This document shows positions 44,455 to 55,059 of a DNA stretch of 64,000 nucleotides, in pieces. Positions within the stretch are counted from its first letter, which is position 1. Each line of letters starts with the position of its first letter. Both the position numbers and the translations under genes were made by a program. This DNA is from Cristatella mucedo (taxonomy: Eukaryota; Bryozoa; Phylactolaemata; Cristatellidae). Below the pieces are notes generated by a model, which saw nothing but the letters and a program-made list of their open reading frames with translations, did not search any database and had not been told where the DNA came from. The stretch is taken from positions 374,001 to 438,000 of the forward strand of contig WPIO01000078.1 in NCBI GenBank assembly GCA_009760855.2, written 5' to 3'.

Positions 44455-45844
44455 GCATGCACAGTTTTGACGCGCAGGAGTCAACACAGGACAATACGCA
44501 CGCACGGAGATAATGCTGCAACGTAGTTGCGTTTTAGCTCTTATTTTAGGCATGACTGTGTCCAGAATGCTGTCGGCCCCACATCTTCGCGAATTCGTCA
44601 GTATAAGTCGCGCTCGTCTGCAAGGATTAACGTCGTATAGAAGTGCTTGGTGAGTTGCAGGTCAGGAGCGCCACTACATCGCGTTCTAGAGAGGGGTCGT
44701 GCGGATGCAGCTGAGAAACTAAAGCGAACAACTAGAAAAAAACTAGAAACAGCTAGCTTGAGAAACGAAAGCGCGATGACCGATACCCGCGGCAACCGGA
44801 ATGAAAATTATCTAGCCGCAAGATTAGGGGGCCATGGTGGCTGGTGTGGAACCATTGACGAGTGCGCGCAATGGCCGGGTGGGGGTTCTGTATCAGTTTC
44901 TCTTTTGACACAGTTTAAATTTCAAGCGGAAGTTCAGTTGGGAATATTGCGATGACCATACTGTAACGTCGAAGGCTCGGCGGGGGAGGCGTAGCCTGCC
45001 GCCTACCAAGCGGCGTAGCCTACAGCAGAATGCGATTCGGTGCTTGTCTACGCACAATAAGAGGTGGCTACGCGAAAGAGCGTTTCGGGCACCCGCCTAC
45101 TTACCGTTACTAAGAGGTAGTGAGTTCGTGGCATGAATTGGAAAGAGATACACACACGAATAGGGGATTTTATTGAACATAATTCCCAAGCGCACAGTGA
45201 CGCTGCGCATCTAGTTCAGTTTTATCCGCACACTCCTCGCAGGTTCTCAACGAAAGAAGCACTCTTGCGGGAAAATACGTCCCCGCACTTAGGCTACCAA
45301 CATCTATAGTGGGGGAACGACCCAAAAAGAGGGAGTGCCCGAACAACCGGAACCTAAACCTCGACCGGAGAACTTGGATTCCGCCTCCAACCTCGCAAAG
45401 GCGGGAAAACTTCCACCTTCTCACAGGCAGGAATATCTCGGACCATAACTCGTGACTGGAGAACTAGGGCTCAGCTTCAACCGCGAAAACTCCAAGTACA
45501 GCCGGAAAACCCCCAACTTCGCAAAGGCAGGAATACTGGGGGAGGGGCCACTTCATTTACCAAGAAGTACCTTCATTACACTGCACCGGACTGCTTCTAG
45601 TTCGCAGCGGCAAATCCCGACGCCTGTACCACACGCGCGCGCAACACAATACAAAATGCGAGCCACCGGCGCTATGCAGCCGTATTCGATGGCGTCCACC
45701 TAATTCTCCTGGCGATGACTCGCTCTGTCCCGTCAATCGCCCGAGAACAGCCCACCCTCCTCCCTCGCTTTCGGAGAAAACGAATCCGGCAGCTGCCTGT
45801 GACGGCGTCGAAACGGAGCCAAAGGCAGAGAATGAACCCAGAGT
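44455..45844. other. No gene seen
   Basis: Between LINE and duplications. CGCTGCGCATCTAGTTCAGT at 45202 resembles GCTGCGCGTCTAGTTCAGTC at 40529, hinting at another low-copy repeat. Segments with GCGAAAACTCC/GGGAAAACTTCC and CGCAAAGGC recur within 45400-45530. Confidence 0.4.
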
Positions 45845-46230
45845 GAGCGTTGCTTAGGTAACAGGCTGACACCATGGACTTGACAGGCCAGCCGACATCA
45901 ATCAGCCTACTGGTCATACCACGACCGCTGCGTCCTCTTGGTCACAGCTCAAGAACGCAGGTGCTCTTCAGCCACCTCCCTCATTCTCACGGGAACCGTC
46001 TACCACAACCACTGCGCCCTAGAGAACGCACGTGTTTTCCAGCCACCTTTCTCGTTCTCATGGAAACCCGTTCGGCAACTCTCGGACGGCTGGCGGCGAC
46101 AGCAACCTTCGGCGAGCGTTGCCCTATTATTAAATTGCTAGCCGGGACTATAGGGCTGACACGCCAGCCGATATCAATCACCTGATGATCCTACTACGAC
46201 GGCTGTGTCCACTTGGTCAACGCTCTAGGA
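45845..46230. repeat. Nested tandem duplications, GC-mixed
   Basis: CAGCCGACATCAATCAGCCT (45889) and CAGCCGATATCAATCACCTG (46162) are 272 bases apart. Inside, GAACGCAGGTGCTCTTCAGC (45953) and GAACGCACGTGTTTTCCAGC (46024) are about 71 bases apart, so a smaller unit is repeated within the larger one. Confidence 0.5.
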
Positions 46231-46294
46231 AAGAGGTGTTTCCCGCTGAGCAGTTCTTGCATGCTCAAAAATTGAGCCGAGGCTGGTGCTGAGA

Positions 46295-46377
46295 TATATG
46301 TCACCGCTACTACAAGCGGCGGTGATAAGCCGTAAAGGCTCTTCTGTCGCTATACAAAAGAGGCTGTTAAATCAGCT
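46295..46377 (+). mobile_element. SINE-1 3' half
   Basis: Starts at CGCTACTACAAGCGGCGGTG and continues through the tail CTATACAAAAGAGGCTGTTA. The tRNA-like head is missing. Confidence 0.7.
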
Positions 46378-46395
46378 TGTCTATACGCTTTACGC

Positions 46396-46427
46396 TTTAA
46401 ATATATATATACGCTTTAAATAAATAA

Positions 46428-46462
<35 letters not shown>

Positions 46463-46572
46463 AAACATATATATATATATTTATAATATATATATATATA
46501 TATATTTAAAACATATATATATTTATAACATATATATTTAAAACATATACATATATATATATTTAAAACATA
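46396..46572. repeat. TA-rich block with TTTAAAACATA units
   Basis: Alternating (AT)n and ATTTAAAACATATATAT segments, repeated at least five times. It marks the sharp left edge of the CpG-rich island. Confidence 0.85.
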
Positions 46573-46589
46573 TAGTACAGACGCCTAAA

Positions 46590-47640
46590 AGCCGTCGCCA
46601 GCGCACATCACCGGGGGCGCCCGTTGTTGGCGCCCCGGCGATGTGCGCGAGTCGTCTGCCGGGCTTCGCTAAGTGTGCCTCGGCGCGCGTACTCCGCGCC
46701 CTCCGCAAGTCATCCTCAATACAACCCCTCCCACCCCACCTCGAGGTTCCGCCGGCGTAGGCCTCAGAAAACCGATTTCGGAGCTCTGGCCCGCATTGAC
46801 CCGCTGCCGCCGTCGGCGGGAAGTGCGCGTAAACGAGAAATGAGCTCTCAGTTGCGACAATGCTCTCGTGTTTATCGAGGCATTTCCCGTCTCGGTCGCC
46901 GAGCCCGCCAGACACCGGATGCGTACGACGGCGGGAGATTACTCCGCCGGCTACCGTCGGCTTTCGTTTGCTGCCGCTCGGCCCCGTCTGACCCCTGAGC
47001 GCACTTCGGCTGCTGACGTCTCTCTCGGCTGGGCGCGCGCGGGAACGGCGCGAGCTCGACGGTGCACGCGGGTGTCCGTCGCGCGCGAAGTGGCGCCAGC
47101 GGATGTGCCTGCCGCTCGGCTACTTCCGCGCGAGTCTGCCGTCGCCGTGCGTCCGCTCCGGCCGGCGCTAGCTGCCGCCGGGCGCTCGACTGCGGCTGCT
47201 TTCTAATATGGCCCAGGACGGGCAGCCGCCGGGCAGCGATAACGACGCGCTGGTCACCGGCGTGTCGGCGGCGCACGCGGTGGAGGACGGCGGCGACTGG
47301 TGAGTGCGGCTGCGCTCACGCCCGCGCTACGACGGACGGTCGCCGGCCTTGGCCTTGGCCTCATCGCTCGTCGCTGGCCGTAGCTCTGGGCTCGCGTCGC
47401 GCTCACTGGGCTTTCGACGAGCGGCCTCGAACGGCCGCTGGCTGTTGCGCCTGCGCTTCGCTTGACGATCGTTTGCGAGCGGCGCCCGCGACAGTGGAGC
47501 GCTTACGGTTACTCTGCTCACCCCCCCCCCCCCCCCGTCGACCACCCCCCCCCCGAACGTCGAAGCTGCCCAGAATCGAACCGCCGATCTTATCAGCTTG
47601 GTCTTTTGCCTGGCTTCGTGCCTTTCCGGCGGGGGGGGGG
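46590..47640. promoter_or_regulatory. CpG-rich island
   Basis: This stretch is densely GC- and CpG-rich, with many CGCG, GCGC and CCGCC strings, in contrast to the TA-rich block ending near 46572. It contains the candidate exon at 47208-47299. Long open frames in several phases here (for example 47062-47889) are composition artefacts. A promoter role is inference. Confidence 0.4.
47208..47299 (+). CDS. Candidate first coding exon inside a CpG-rich island
   Basis: The ATG at 47208 has A at -3 and G at +4. It opens a 30-codon stretch beginning MAQDGQPPGSDND and ending in an EDGGD segment. A consensus splice donor follows (CTG|GTGAGT at 47300), splitting a codon in phase 2. Read on without splicing, the frame hits TGA at once (47301-47303), so this is only a gene if spliced. 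The exon lies in about 1 kb of GC- and CpG-rich DNA, which fits a housekeeping promoter with its first exon. I do not recognise the protein. The following 500 bases hold poly-C and poly-G runs, and an L2 LINE then begins, so later exons would be beyond 49 kb or outside the window. Confidence 0.3.
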
Positions 47641-47794
47641 CGCCCCAGTTCTTGCCAGGTCGTGTGTGGCTCCCAGTGGAGTCAAGAAGAAGGGTGCAGT
47701 TTACTGGAGGGCAGTGGAGGTGGGGCTGCACAACTAGCAGCTCCCTCCATCACCCCAGTCGCGTTCGGCAACGCCTGGGACTGGACGCACGCCA

Positions 47795-49018
47795 TCGAGA
47801 TCATCCGAGGTACCTCTGAAATATGGGGTACCTCAGGGCTCCGTGCTAGGTCCGGTTCTTTTCACGGTTTATACTCTCCCTCTTGCTGATGTGATTGCCA
47901 AGCACACTCTAGGCTTTCACTTCTATGCGGATGACACTCAGTTGTACCTTTGCTTTGATCCCTCCCAGCCTTCGAGCACCTCGAATTCTCTCAACCCACT
48001 TGCTGCATGTATTGATGACATCCGCACATGGATGGCAGCAAATTTCCTAAAATTAAACGATGATAAAACTAACTTACTAGTTATGGGCAAACCCAGTGGG
48101 ATTCAGAAATTAAAAAGGCTGACTCAAAATTGGCTATGCCAGCATATCTCCTGTTGAATCAGCTCGAAATCTAGGTGTCATGTTCCCAAGTGACTTCTCG
48201 TTAGACGACCACATCAGCTCCACAGTCAAATCTGCCTACTTTTAGCTACATAACATTGCTAAAATTCGGGCTTGTTTAGATAAGAATACCACGTCCAAGT
48301 TGGTCCATGCATTCGTGACATCCCGTCTCGACTTCTGTAACTCACTGCTTACTGGCATACCGGCATGTGCGATCAGGCGATTGCAGCTGGTGCAAAACTC
48401 TGCAGCTAGGCTTGTCTGTCGTGAGCGTCGCAGTTGCCACATTACACCACTTCTCGCCGACCTGCACTGGCTACCAGTCAAGCAACGGATTGACTTCAAG
48501 GTTTTGTCGCTCACTTTTAGGTCACTTCATTCTTTGGTTCCAGCCTATCTCTCAGATCTACTCCCCCACCAGGCCAAGCATCGTACCACCCGCTTTTCGG
48601 AATCCAACAGTTTACCAATACCTTGTACTAACCTCAAATCCTTTGGAGACCGTGTTTTTAGTTCGTATGCTTTCAAAGCCTAGAACTCACTCCCGACTTT
48701 CGTCAGAACATCCCCTGACTTGACCACATTTAAAAAGAACTTAAAAACACCTATTTAGGACAGCATTTAGTGGGTCCCTGTGATTCGTCCTTGATGTGCT
48801 TATGGGTGTTGACACTGTGCATGCTGCCACTAACCACATTTGCATGCTGACCCTGTGCATGTCACCCCTAACCATATTATTCATTTTGCTTGTTTATCAA
48901 GCATGATATTACTCATCATTCAATTGCATTTCCCTTTGCAGTAAATGTAAAGCGCCTAGAAAGAGATTAAGTTCTCTGAAGGTGCTTTATCAAGTGCATT
49001 ATTGTTATTATTATTATA
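47795..49018 (+). mobile_element. L2 LINE family A, 5'-truncated copy
   Basis: Homology to the 42-kb element begins in the middle of the reverse transcriptase, just before the VPQGSVLGP motif, and runs through FYADDTQLYLCF to the 3' stem-loop and an ATT-rich tail. It is disabled by a deletion near 48127, a stop at 48243 and a tryptophan-to-stop change near 48681. The 5' break falls in the CpG-rich region, so it probably inserted into the first intron or flank of the candidate gene there. Confidence 0.9.
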
Positions 49019-49408
49019 TCGCTTTACGGAAGCTGAGCGCCTGCTGGCTGTCGTTCTGAAAGGATCGGTGATCCCTCAGCTCTGCCAGCCGATCGGCATC
49101 CGACCTTCGCTTTCCCTCACCTCGGCCTGCCTTCCCCTGCCCCGGCCCTCCCTCCCTAGCCCCGGCGATGTGGGTGGGACTTCCAGCCATGCTTTCACTG
49201 GGCACCGTCCGAACTTGGCTGCAGCAGCAACATTTCTCGGTGCTTACATGAATCTGTGCACAGTGCCCGGGTGTCCGGCACATTAGATTTGCTCAAATCG
49301 CGGTTTGCAGTCCGATTGGGCTTCGCAGAGCCGATCTCTGGATCTCCTTCCGGACCTCTGGATCACCTTCCGGATTGAGAAGTGACTGGTGGTAAATAAA
49401 TAAATAAT

Positions 49409-49574
49409 GGCTGATTTAAAAGCCTCTTCTGTATAGCAACAGAAGAGCCTTTACGGCTCTCTGCACTGCGTGCAGCGGTGATAAAGGATCGCCGATCGCT
49501 GGATTTGAACCTACAACCTCGAGACCGAGGTCGTGAAAAGCAACCACCTTGCCTAGTGAGCCATCACGGCTCAC
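49409..49574 (-). mobile_element. SINE-1 copy, left arm of an inverted pair
   Basis: Complete in minus orientation from CTGATTTAAAAGCCTCTTC to GAGCCATCACGGCTCAC, with the B-box at GGATTTGAACC. A second copy in the opposite direction begins 110 bases on (49684). Confidence 0.8.
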
Positions 49575-49683
49575 CAATGGGGTAGGTGCCATGCCCTGCT
49601 GCCGACGATGGGGTAGGTGCCGTGCGCTGCTGAACTACGCCGCTGAGCCGTGGCTGATCGAGCATCTGGCCTGCTGCCGGGTG

Positions 49684-49853
49684 GTGAGCCGTAATGGCTC
49701 ACTAGGTAAGGCGGTTGCTTTTCACGACCTCTCGGCCCCGAGGTCGTGGGTTCGAATCCTGTGGTGGGTGATCCTATATCGCCGCTGCAAGTGGTGGTGA
49801 TAGCCGTCAAGGCTCTTCTGTCGCTATACAAAAAGAGGCTGTTAAATCAGCTT
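49684..49853 (+). mobile_element. SINE-1 copy, right arm of an inverted pair
   Basis: Complete from GTGAGCCGTAATGGCTCACT to CTATACAAAAAGAGGCTG, with the consensus-like B-box GGGTTCGAATCCTG. A transcript across both copies could fold into a long hairpin. Confidence 0.82.
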
Positions 49854-51087
49854 GTATTTATATTTATTTATTCGGCTGCTTCTGCTGCAGCCAGAGCCTT
49901 GCCGGCAGGATGATGTGCTGGCCCACAGGCCGTGCTTGCAAACAAGTGGCTTTTTTGGTTATGGCTGCTGTCGTGGCTGCAATTCGACTGGTGGTCGTTG
50001 GGCGAGCAGGACCAGGTCAGGGCCTCTGTCAGAGCCTCTGTGTCGAGGATGTTCGGGTTGCAGTGAGCTCTCCGGCAGCAGGACCTCAGTCTGCTAGCAG
50101 TAGGTGGCCTATTGATGATTAGTCGTGAGCTGCCAGCATGGCAGGCAGAATAGTGATGGGAAGTCATTGGTTGGCCAGAGTGTTGGGGTTTGGAGTCCCT
50201 AGGTTCCTAGCCAGACTTTCTATCCTGGTGTTGGCATTTACAGGTCAGGCCCACCGTTCAGTGCTTCTGTCATCCTTCGGGGCGTCTGCCGGCCTTCAGC
50301 TGCAGCTGCTGCTGCTGCTGCTGCTGCAACTCTTTGTCTGGCCGGCATGATGCTTGATGGCCTGCCTGCCTCCACTCATCAGTAGCTGGCTAACGAGTCA
50401 GACAGGGCAGTCACTTAGCTGAGGTGCCAAGCCATCCAATGGCAGTCGGTGCTGGCCTCTGGAGGCCTACAGCTGGAGAGTTATGACTAGTTTGCCACCA
50501 CCCCCCACCGCACGGCCTAATTGATCTAGTCAAGACCAGAACCCGTAGCCCAGCATGGGCCGGCTTGGTTGAGTCGCAGCAGCCCGAGCAGCAGCAGCAG
50601 AGCCTAGCCAAGAGCTACCTCATGCTGCTCCTCCCCTGCTCCCCCTCCCCCCCTGCTCCCCCCTGCTGCCCCAACTGCTGCTCTGCAGGCGCGAGCCACC
50701 CGAACATTGTGCCGGCTGTGTCGGCCTTGTCACCTGCTGCCAGGCTTACTGTTGGCTATGCCTGTGTCCGCTTGCAGCCTGCCGGCTGTTCGCCAGGCTG
50801 CTGCGCCTAACAGGAGGCTGCTGGCACGGTGCCGTGCTGACCCTTGCACTGGCGTTGTGGTCAGCACCAGCTGCCCTGAGAAAATTAGCTCTTGGCTAAG
50901 GAAGAGCCTTGCCCACTCTCTTGTCATTCTCTTGCCATATGTTCACCGGTAGGCTTTTTTTTATCCCTTACAGTCTTCTGTTCCATCCCCTTATTCGTTG
51001 TAGATACGTGCCCCTGCCGCGCCCTGCCTCCACGTGGGCACACACAGTGCATGCACACCTAGATGATGCCAAAGGGAGAGCCGTTTT
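49854..51087. other. GC-rich, CTG/CAG-rich stretch, no gene recognised
   Basis: CTGCTGCTG runs near 50305-50328 and CAGCAGCAG near 50585 create short frames on both strands with Leu, Gln or Ala runs. No domain is recognisable. Confidence 0.4.
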
Positions 51088-51089
51088 CG

Positions 51090-51123
<34 letters not shown>

Positions 51124-51370
51124 GTTGATAGAGTGCCGTACGAGAACTAAATATCTTCCTCGGCACGTTTATATGCTGGAAAGGAGCCATGTCTATTGGG
51201 TAATGATAGTGTGCACTGCGTCAGCACAGAGAACAGTTCGCGTAAAACACGCGTTAAACAATTCACATGCACGAAGCGAATCCTTCGAGAAGCAAGTGAG
51301 TTTCTAGCGTCTTTAGTGGTGTCGTCAAGTCAGGGGATGTCGTGACATTAGTCGGGATTGAGTTCCATGC
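51088..51370 (-). mobile_element. L2-type 3' fragment, diverged subfamily
   Basis: An AAT repeat of about 30 bases (51092-51122) is followed by TTGATAGAGTGCCGTACGAG and CTCGGCACG, a stem-loop of the same layout but different sequence. Further right are family A-like 3' UTR and end-of-RT remnants (GATGTCGTGACATTAGTCGG). Confidence 0.6.
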
Positions 51371-52114
51371 TATATGCACTTGCTGTGGTGCTATGGTTTG
51401 GCAAGATGTATGGTAATAATCTTGATCTGTTAATTATGCTGATAGAGGAAGAATCGCATTTTCCATATGCTTGCAATTGGAGCCGGACCTCGGTTGGGGA
51501 GTTACGGCTCCACTGGCTGCCCTGACACTTTGATCGAGTGCGCAAGTCGAATACCACAATACACCGCCAGGTGTGCTGTAATCAATTTCAACGGCCTGCA
51601 TGAGCCGGCGGCGCACTAGCGCGACACTTTGTGCATACACGTGAATGCTAGTGTAATTCTAACATGCAATCCAAATTGGAGCCTCACGCAGCAGGTTGCC
51701 TGCAGATTTGCAGTGGTTTCAACTGGATTGGCCGGAGTCTTTGCAGCCCATTCGCGTGAGAACGCCCGAGTGCAATGACATGAAATTTGGTGGGTACATT
51801 ATATAGTGAACGTGTATTGCAGTACTCACTCGAAATGCGAGCTTTGCACCGACGAATTCCGGTCTGTTTTCGCTTAATTAGACTAGATTGTGGTGACTTT
51901 TGGTAATTCGTTGCAACCGAGAAGGCCCGCACGGCCTTCGCGCTGTGGGCTGTGCGCGGACAGTGGTAGGACATGTGAGCATGGCTTGATGTGTGGGCTA
52001 GGCAGCCGGCGACTGGGCAGCTGCTCAGTTGGAGCCGCTCACCCTTCTGTAGGTGCTGTTTCATCAAGGAGCGTAACTTCTAAAAGAAATGCTCCTGGCG
52101 GACTTGATTCGAAT
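51371..52114. other. No gene seen; possible relic of the 28-kb array
   Basis: ATGCAATCCAAATTGGAGCC (51664) and TTGCCTGCAGATTTGCAGTG resemble parts of the tandem-array unit at 28.2-29.96 kb. The similarity is short and unproven. Confidence 0.3.
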
Positions 52115-52310
52115 ATAATGATGATGATGATAATGATGATAATAGCATGTCGTCTGTGTAGCATCTTAAGAGAACTTACTCTTTATCCAGGCGCTTACTA
52201 ACTCACTGCAAGCGAAGCAGTGCAAATGAGGTTAGTGACATCCAAGGTATCGAGCATTTAAAAGCAGACAAGTATCATGCTTAGGCCAGCAAACATGAAG
52301 ACTCTGATGG
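52115..52310 (-). mobile_element. L2-type 3' fragment, diverged
   Basis: GATGATGATGATAATGATG repeat tail, then a degenerate stem-loop (GTAGCATCTTAAGAGAACTT ... CCAGGCGCTTAC) and 3' UTR-like bases including GCAGTGCAAATGAGG. Confidence 0.5.
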
Positions 52311-52619
52311 CCTCCGGTTAGTAAGACCTCTGGCTAGCAACATGCATTGTATGCATCGTATACAGGTACGAATACACAGTGCAACAAATAGAATTGCCTT
52401 CTAGCAATGTGGCATGGCCACTGTCTTGCCTTTCCATTTCTGATAAAAAAAAGCTTCAGAAAGAAAAGAGCTCATTAGTAATTTCATTCTGCAAGTTGCA
52501 GGTGACAGCGGACATACCGATCGGGTCAGAGGCCAATGCTTTTATGGGTTCAGGATCAGTAGGCGCACGGGTGCCTGCGAAGCCGAAGCCGAAGCCGCAG
52601 CGGCGGCGCCATATTATTC

Positions 52620-52746
52620 TTGTTGTTTATTGAGCATGCTACCACTTGCCTTTCGATCGTGCTTCCTTGGCAGCAATTGTAAAGCGCCGAGAGAGAGATT
52701 GAGTTCTCTGAGGACGCTTTAGCAAATGCATTATTATTATTATTAG
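52620..52746 (+). mobile_element. L2 family A 3' fragment
   Basis: GCAGCAATTGTAAAGCGCCG, stem-loop (arms AAGCG/CGCTT), AAATGC and an (ATT)n tail ending at 52746. Confidence 0.75.
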
Positions 52747-53017
52747 GACGGTAGAATCAGTGGCACTGTGCTGATCCAACCCGTGCTGATCCCAGCCCGG
52801 CCGTGTGAGTACTGCCAACCAAAAGTTGTGGCCGTTCTCAATTGCCTAGTAAAGCAGGTACAGCTCAATCTCTGTATATGCTTACTCTCTCTGCATGCAT
52901 AGACGGCTAAGCAATGGTCATACAGCAATTTTTGATTTATAACAATGCTCACATGTACAGTTAGTACGCTTTATACAATTTATTGAATTTGTTGCTTACA
53001 CTTAGCAGCACACCAAC

Positions 53018-53215
53018 CGTAACGACACAGCGCTAAATGCTCAGCACGAAGCGCTAACAGCAGCACATGCACGAAGAATGCCTGTGTATCAAGGCTGTAC
53101 AGCCGCTAACACTCAGCACTCTGACTCACCTACCGGCAAACTGTTATTCCAAGCTAGTGATATCGGTTAGGCCCATGCCTAAAGTGGCCAGATTGTAAGT
53201 CTTGCAATATTCTTA
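53018..53215 (-). mobile_element. Second LTR-like family, downstream half
   Basis: Minus strand: AATCTGGCCACTTTAGGCAT (TATA decayed), CAGAGTGCTGAGTGTTAGCG, ATTCTTCGTGCATGTGCTG and CTGTGTCGTTAC match 32165-32386 in order. Confidence 0.5.
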
Positions 53216-53227
53216 TTTTCACTTAGT

Positions 53228-53322
53228 AATGATAATAATAAATTTGATGTAGTGCCCTCAGAGAACTCAATCTCTTTCTAGGTACTTCACGTTTGCTGCA
53301 AAGGAAGCACGATTGAATGGTT
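53228..53322 (-). mobile_element. L2 family A 3' end only
   Basis: AATAATAAATTTGATGTAGT tail and stem-loop with GTGCCC/GGTAC arms, followed by GCTGCAAAGGAAGCACG. It is immediately followed by a second 3' end at 53324, so two insertions landed next to each other. Confidence 0.7.
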
Positions 53323-53323
53323 A

Positions 53324-53985
53324 TGATAATAATAATAATAATGATGTACTTAATAAAGCGCCCTCAGAGAACTTAATCTCTTTCTAGGCGCTTTACATTT
53401 GCTGCAAAGGGAAATGCAATTGAATGGTAAGTAAAATCATGCTTGAAAAACAAACAAAATGAATAACATGGTTAGGGTTAGTGGTAGCATGCTCAATAAA
53501 CAACAAGCATAACATGGCTAGGAGTGACATGCACAGGGTCAGCATGCAAGTGTGGTTAGTAGCAGCATGCACAATGTTAGCACATAAAGGTCGAATCACA
53601 GGAACCAACTAAATGCTGTCATACATACATGGGTTTTTATTTTCTTTTTAAATGTCAAGTCAGGAGATATCCTGACGCAAGTCGGAAGTGAGTTCCAGGC
53701 TTTGGGAGCATGTGAACTAAAGGCACGGCTCCAAAGGATTTTAGGATTGTGCGAGGTAAAGGTAAATGATTAGATTCCGGAAAGCACGTGTTATGATGCT
53801 TAGCCTGGTCGTGGAGTAGATCTGATAGATAGGCTGAAGCCAAAGAATGAAAGGACCTAAAAGTGAGTGACAAAACCTTGAAGTCGATGCGTTGCTTGAC
53901 TGGGAGCCAGTGCAGGTCGGATGTGATGTGAAGCGGTGAGATATGGTAACTGTGAGGCTCACGACAGACAATCCTAGCTGCAGCT
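53324..53985 (-). mobile_element. L2 family A 3' fragment
   Basis: AAT tail, perfect stem-loop, 3' UTR, and end-of-RT translation on the minus strand including MSLTFRSFHSLASAYLSDLL (53814-53873). It meets an opposite-strand L2 piece head to head at about 53985. Confidence 0.8.
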
Positions 53986-54215
53986 AAATAACATTACTAA
54001 AATACGGGCTTGTTTAGACAGGGGTACCACATCTAAATTGGTTCATGCACTTGTGACATCCCGACTCGACTTCAGTAAGTCACTGCTTGCTGGTCTACCG
54101 GCCTGCGTAAGTAATTAGGGGCTTAAAGCTTGTGCAGCAAATGTAAAGCGCCTAGACATAGATTGAGTTCTCTGAGGGAGCTTTATCAAGTGCATTATTA
54201 TTATTATTATTATCA
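53986..54215 (+). mobile_element. L2 family A fragment, opposite strand
   Basis: TAACATTACTAAAATACGGG and GACTTCAGTAAGTCACTGCT follow the RT segment NIAKIRACL...LDF.NSLL. The copy then jumps at about 54120 to the 3' stem-loop and (ATT)n tail. Together with the piece to its left it forms a head-to-head pair with a tail at both outer ends. Confidence 0.75.
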
Positions 54216-54386
54216 TAAATCTTGCTTTTCGCAAGGCTCGGTTTATCGCTGCTAATTATTTGTTAAGCAAAACTCAGTATAATTTCAGCAGCCAGGCTCA
54301 GAGTTCACAATCGCAAGCATTCCAATGCATGTGGCTGTGACAAGGGGGAGAGACAAGTTCATCTAAAATTATTTCATCAAAAATAT

Positions 54387-54392
54387 TTTATT
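54387..54392 (-). terminator. AATAAA polyadenylation signal
   Basis: TTTATT on the plus strand gives AATAAA on the minus strand, about 20 bases after the stop of the FLYWCH-like frame. This is the expected distance for a 3' end of a compact transcript. Confidence 0.3.
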
Positions 54393-54410
54393 GTAAAAAT
54401 ACAGTTGCGA

Positions 54411-54674
54411 TTATATTACTGCATTGCGTTCCTCGATTGTTCTCCAACGCCAGCTTTTTCGGACTCTTTCTTGTGGACGAGGAAGTCCACTGTTGACCGA
54501 ACTGCCTCGATGATTGTACCTGCTGATGACTTCGACAGCAGCACCCCTCAGTATAGCACGGCCTGCACACGTTGTTCCTTCACTTCCATCGGGCCCCGGC
54601 TGAAATTTGGTGCATTTGATGTAGGTAATGTGCTGCCCTCGTTTGTCGACGGTCGACGAGATCTTCCAATACAT
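54411..54674 (-). pseudogene. FLYWCH-type zinc-finger-like frame with polyadenylation signal
   Basis: The 87-codon minus-strand frame reads MYWKISSTVDKRGQHITYIK, then C-TKF, then TTCAGRAILRGAAVEV ... RYNHRG. The order Y-x-x-C, then C-x-G-R-A, then N-H fits the cysteine/histidine layout of FLYWCH fingers, which often occur in Mutator-type transposons and in host DNA-binding proteins. The first part of the finger, upstream, is interrupted by stops, so I treat it as decayed. Twenty bases after the stop (54411-54413) the minus strand has AATAAA. No partner exon is convincing: AAAG|GTAAGG lies only about 30 bases upstream, too near for an intron. Confidence 0.35.
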
Positions 54675-55059
54675 CTCTAGTCACCCTTTTGCAGCATATC
54701 CTTACCTTTCTCCAAACGAAGCATCTCTCTAGCCATTTGTGGAGTTCTAAAAGTTCTCCGTGTTAATGCTTGGCTTCTGCACGCTGGTCCTCCTGTGATG
54801 TATCGAGCTGCTTCCAGGAAGGAAGGGCTGAGCTAGCGAACCCAGGGTTCAGGCAGATGCACACCCCCAAGTGGAGAACGACTGTGAGCTGTTTCGCTGG
54901 GAGCTCAAATACACGGTTGTTGAAGCTCCCCCCCCCCCCCCGTCGTGTTTCCGTGCCGTCGTGTGCTGTCAGAACGTCAAACTAGGCTCTGAAAAGAAAT
55001 AGATAGAGATCGGAGGGGAAAAAAGAAGAAAAAGTGAGAAAAAACTAAATTCACATAGA

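Noticed and set aside
47062-47889. Plus-strand frame of 275 codons
   Set aside because: Arg/Ala/Pro-rich composition from the CpG island, running through poly-C and into an L2 LINE; not a protein.
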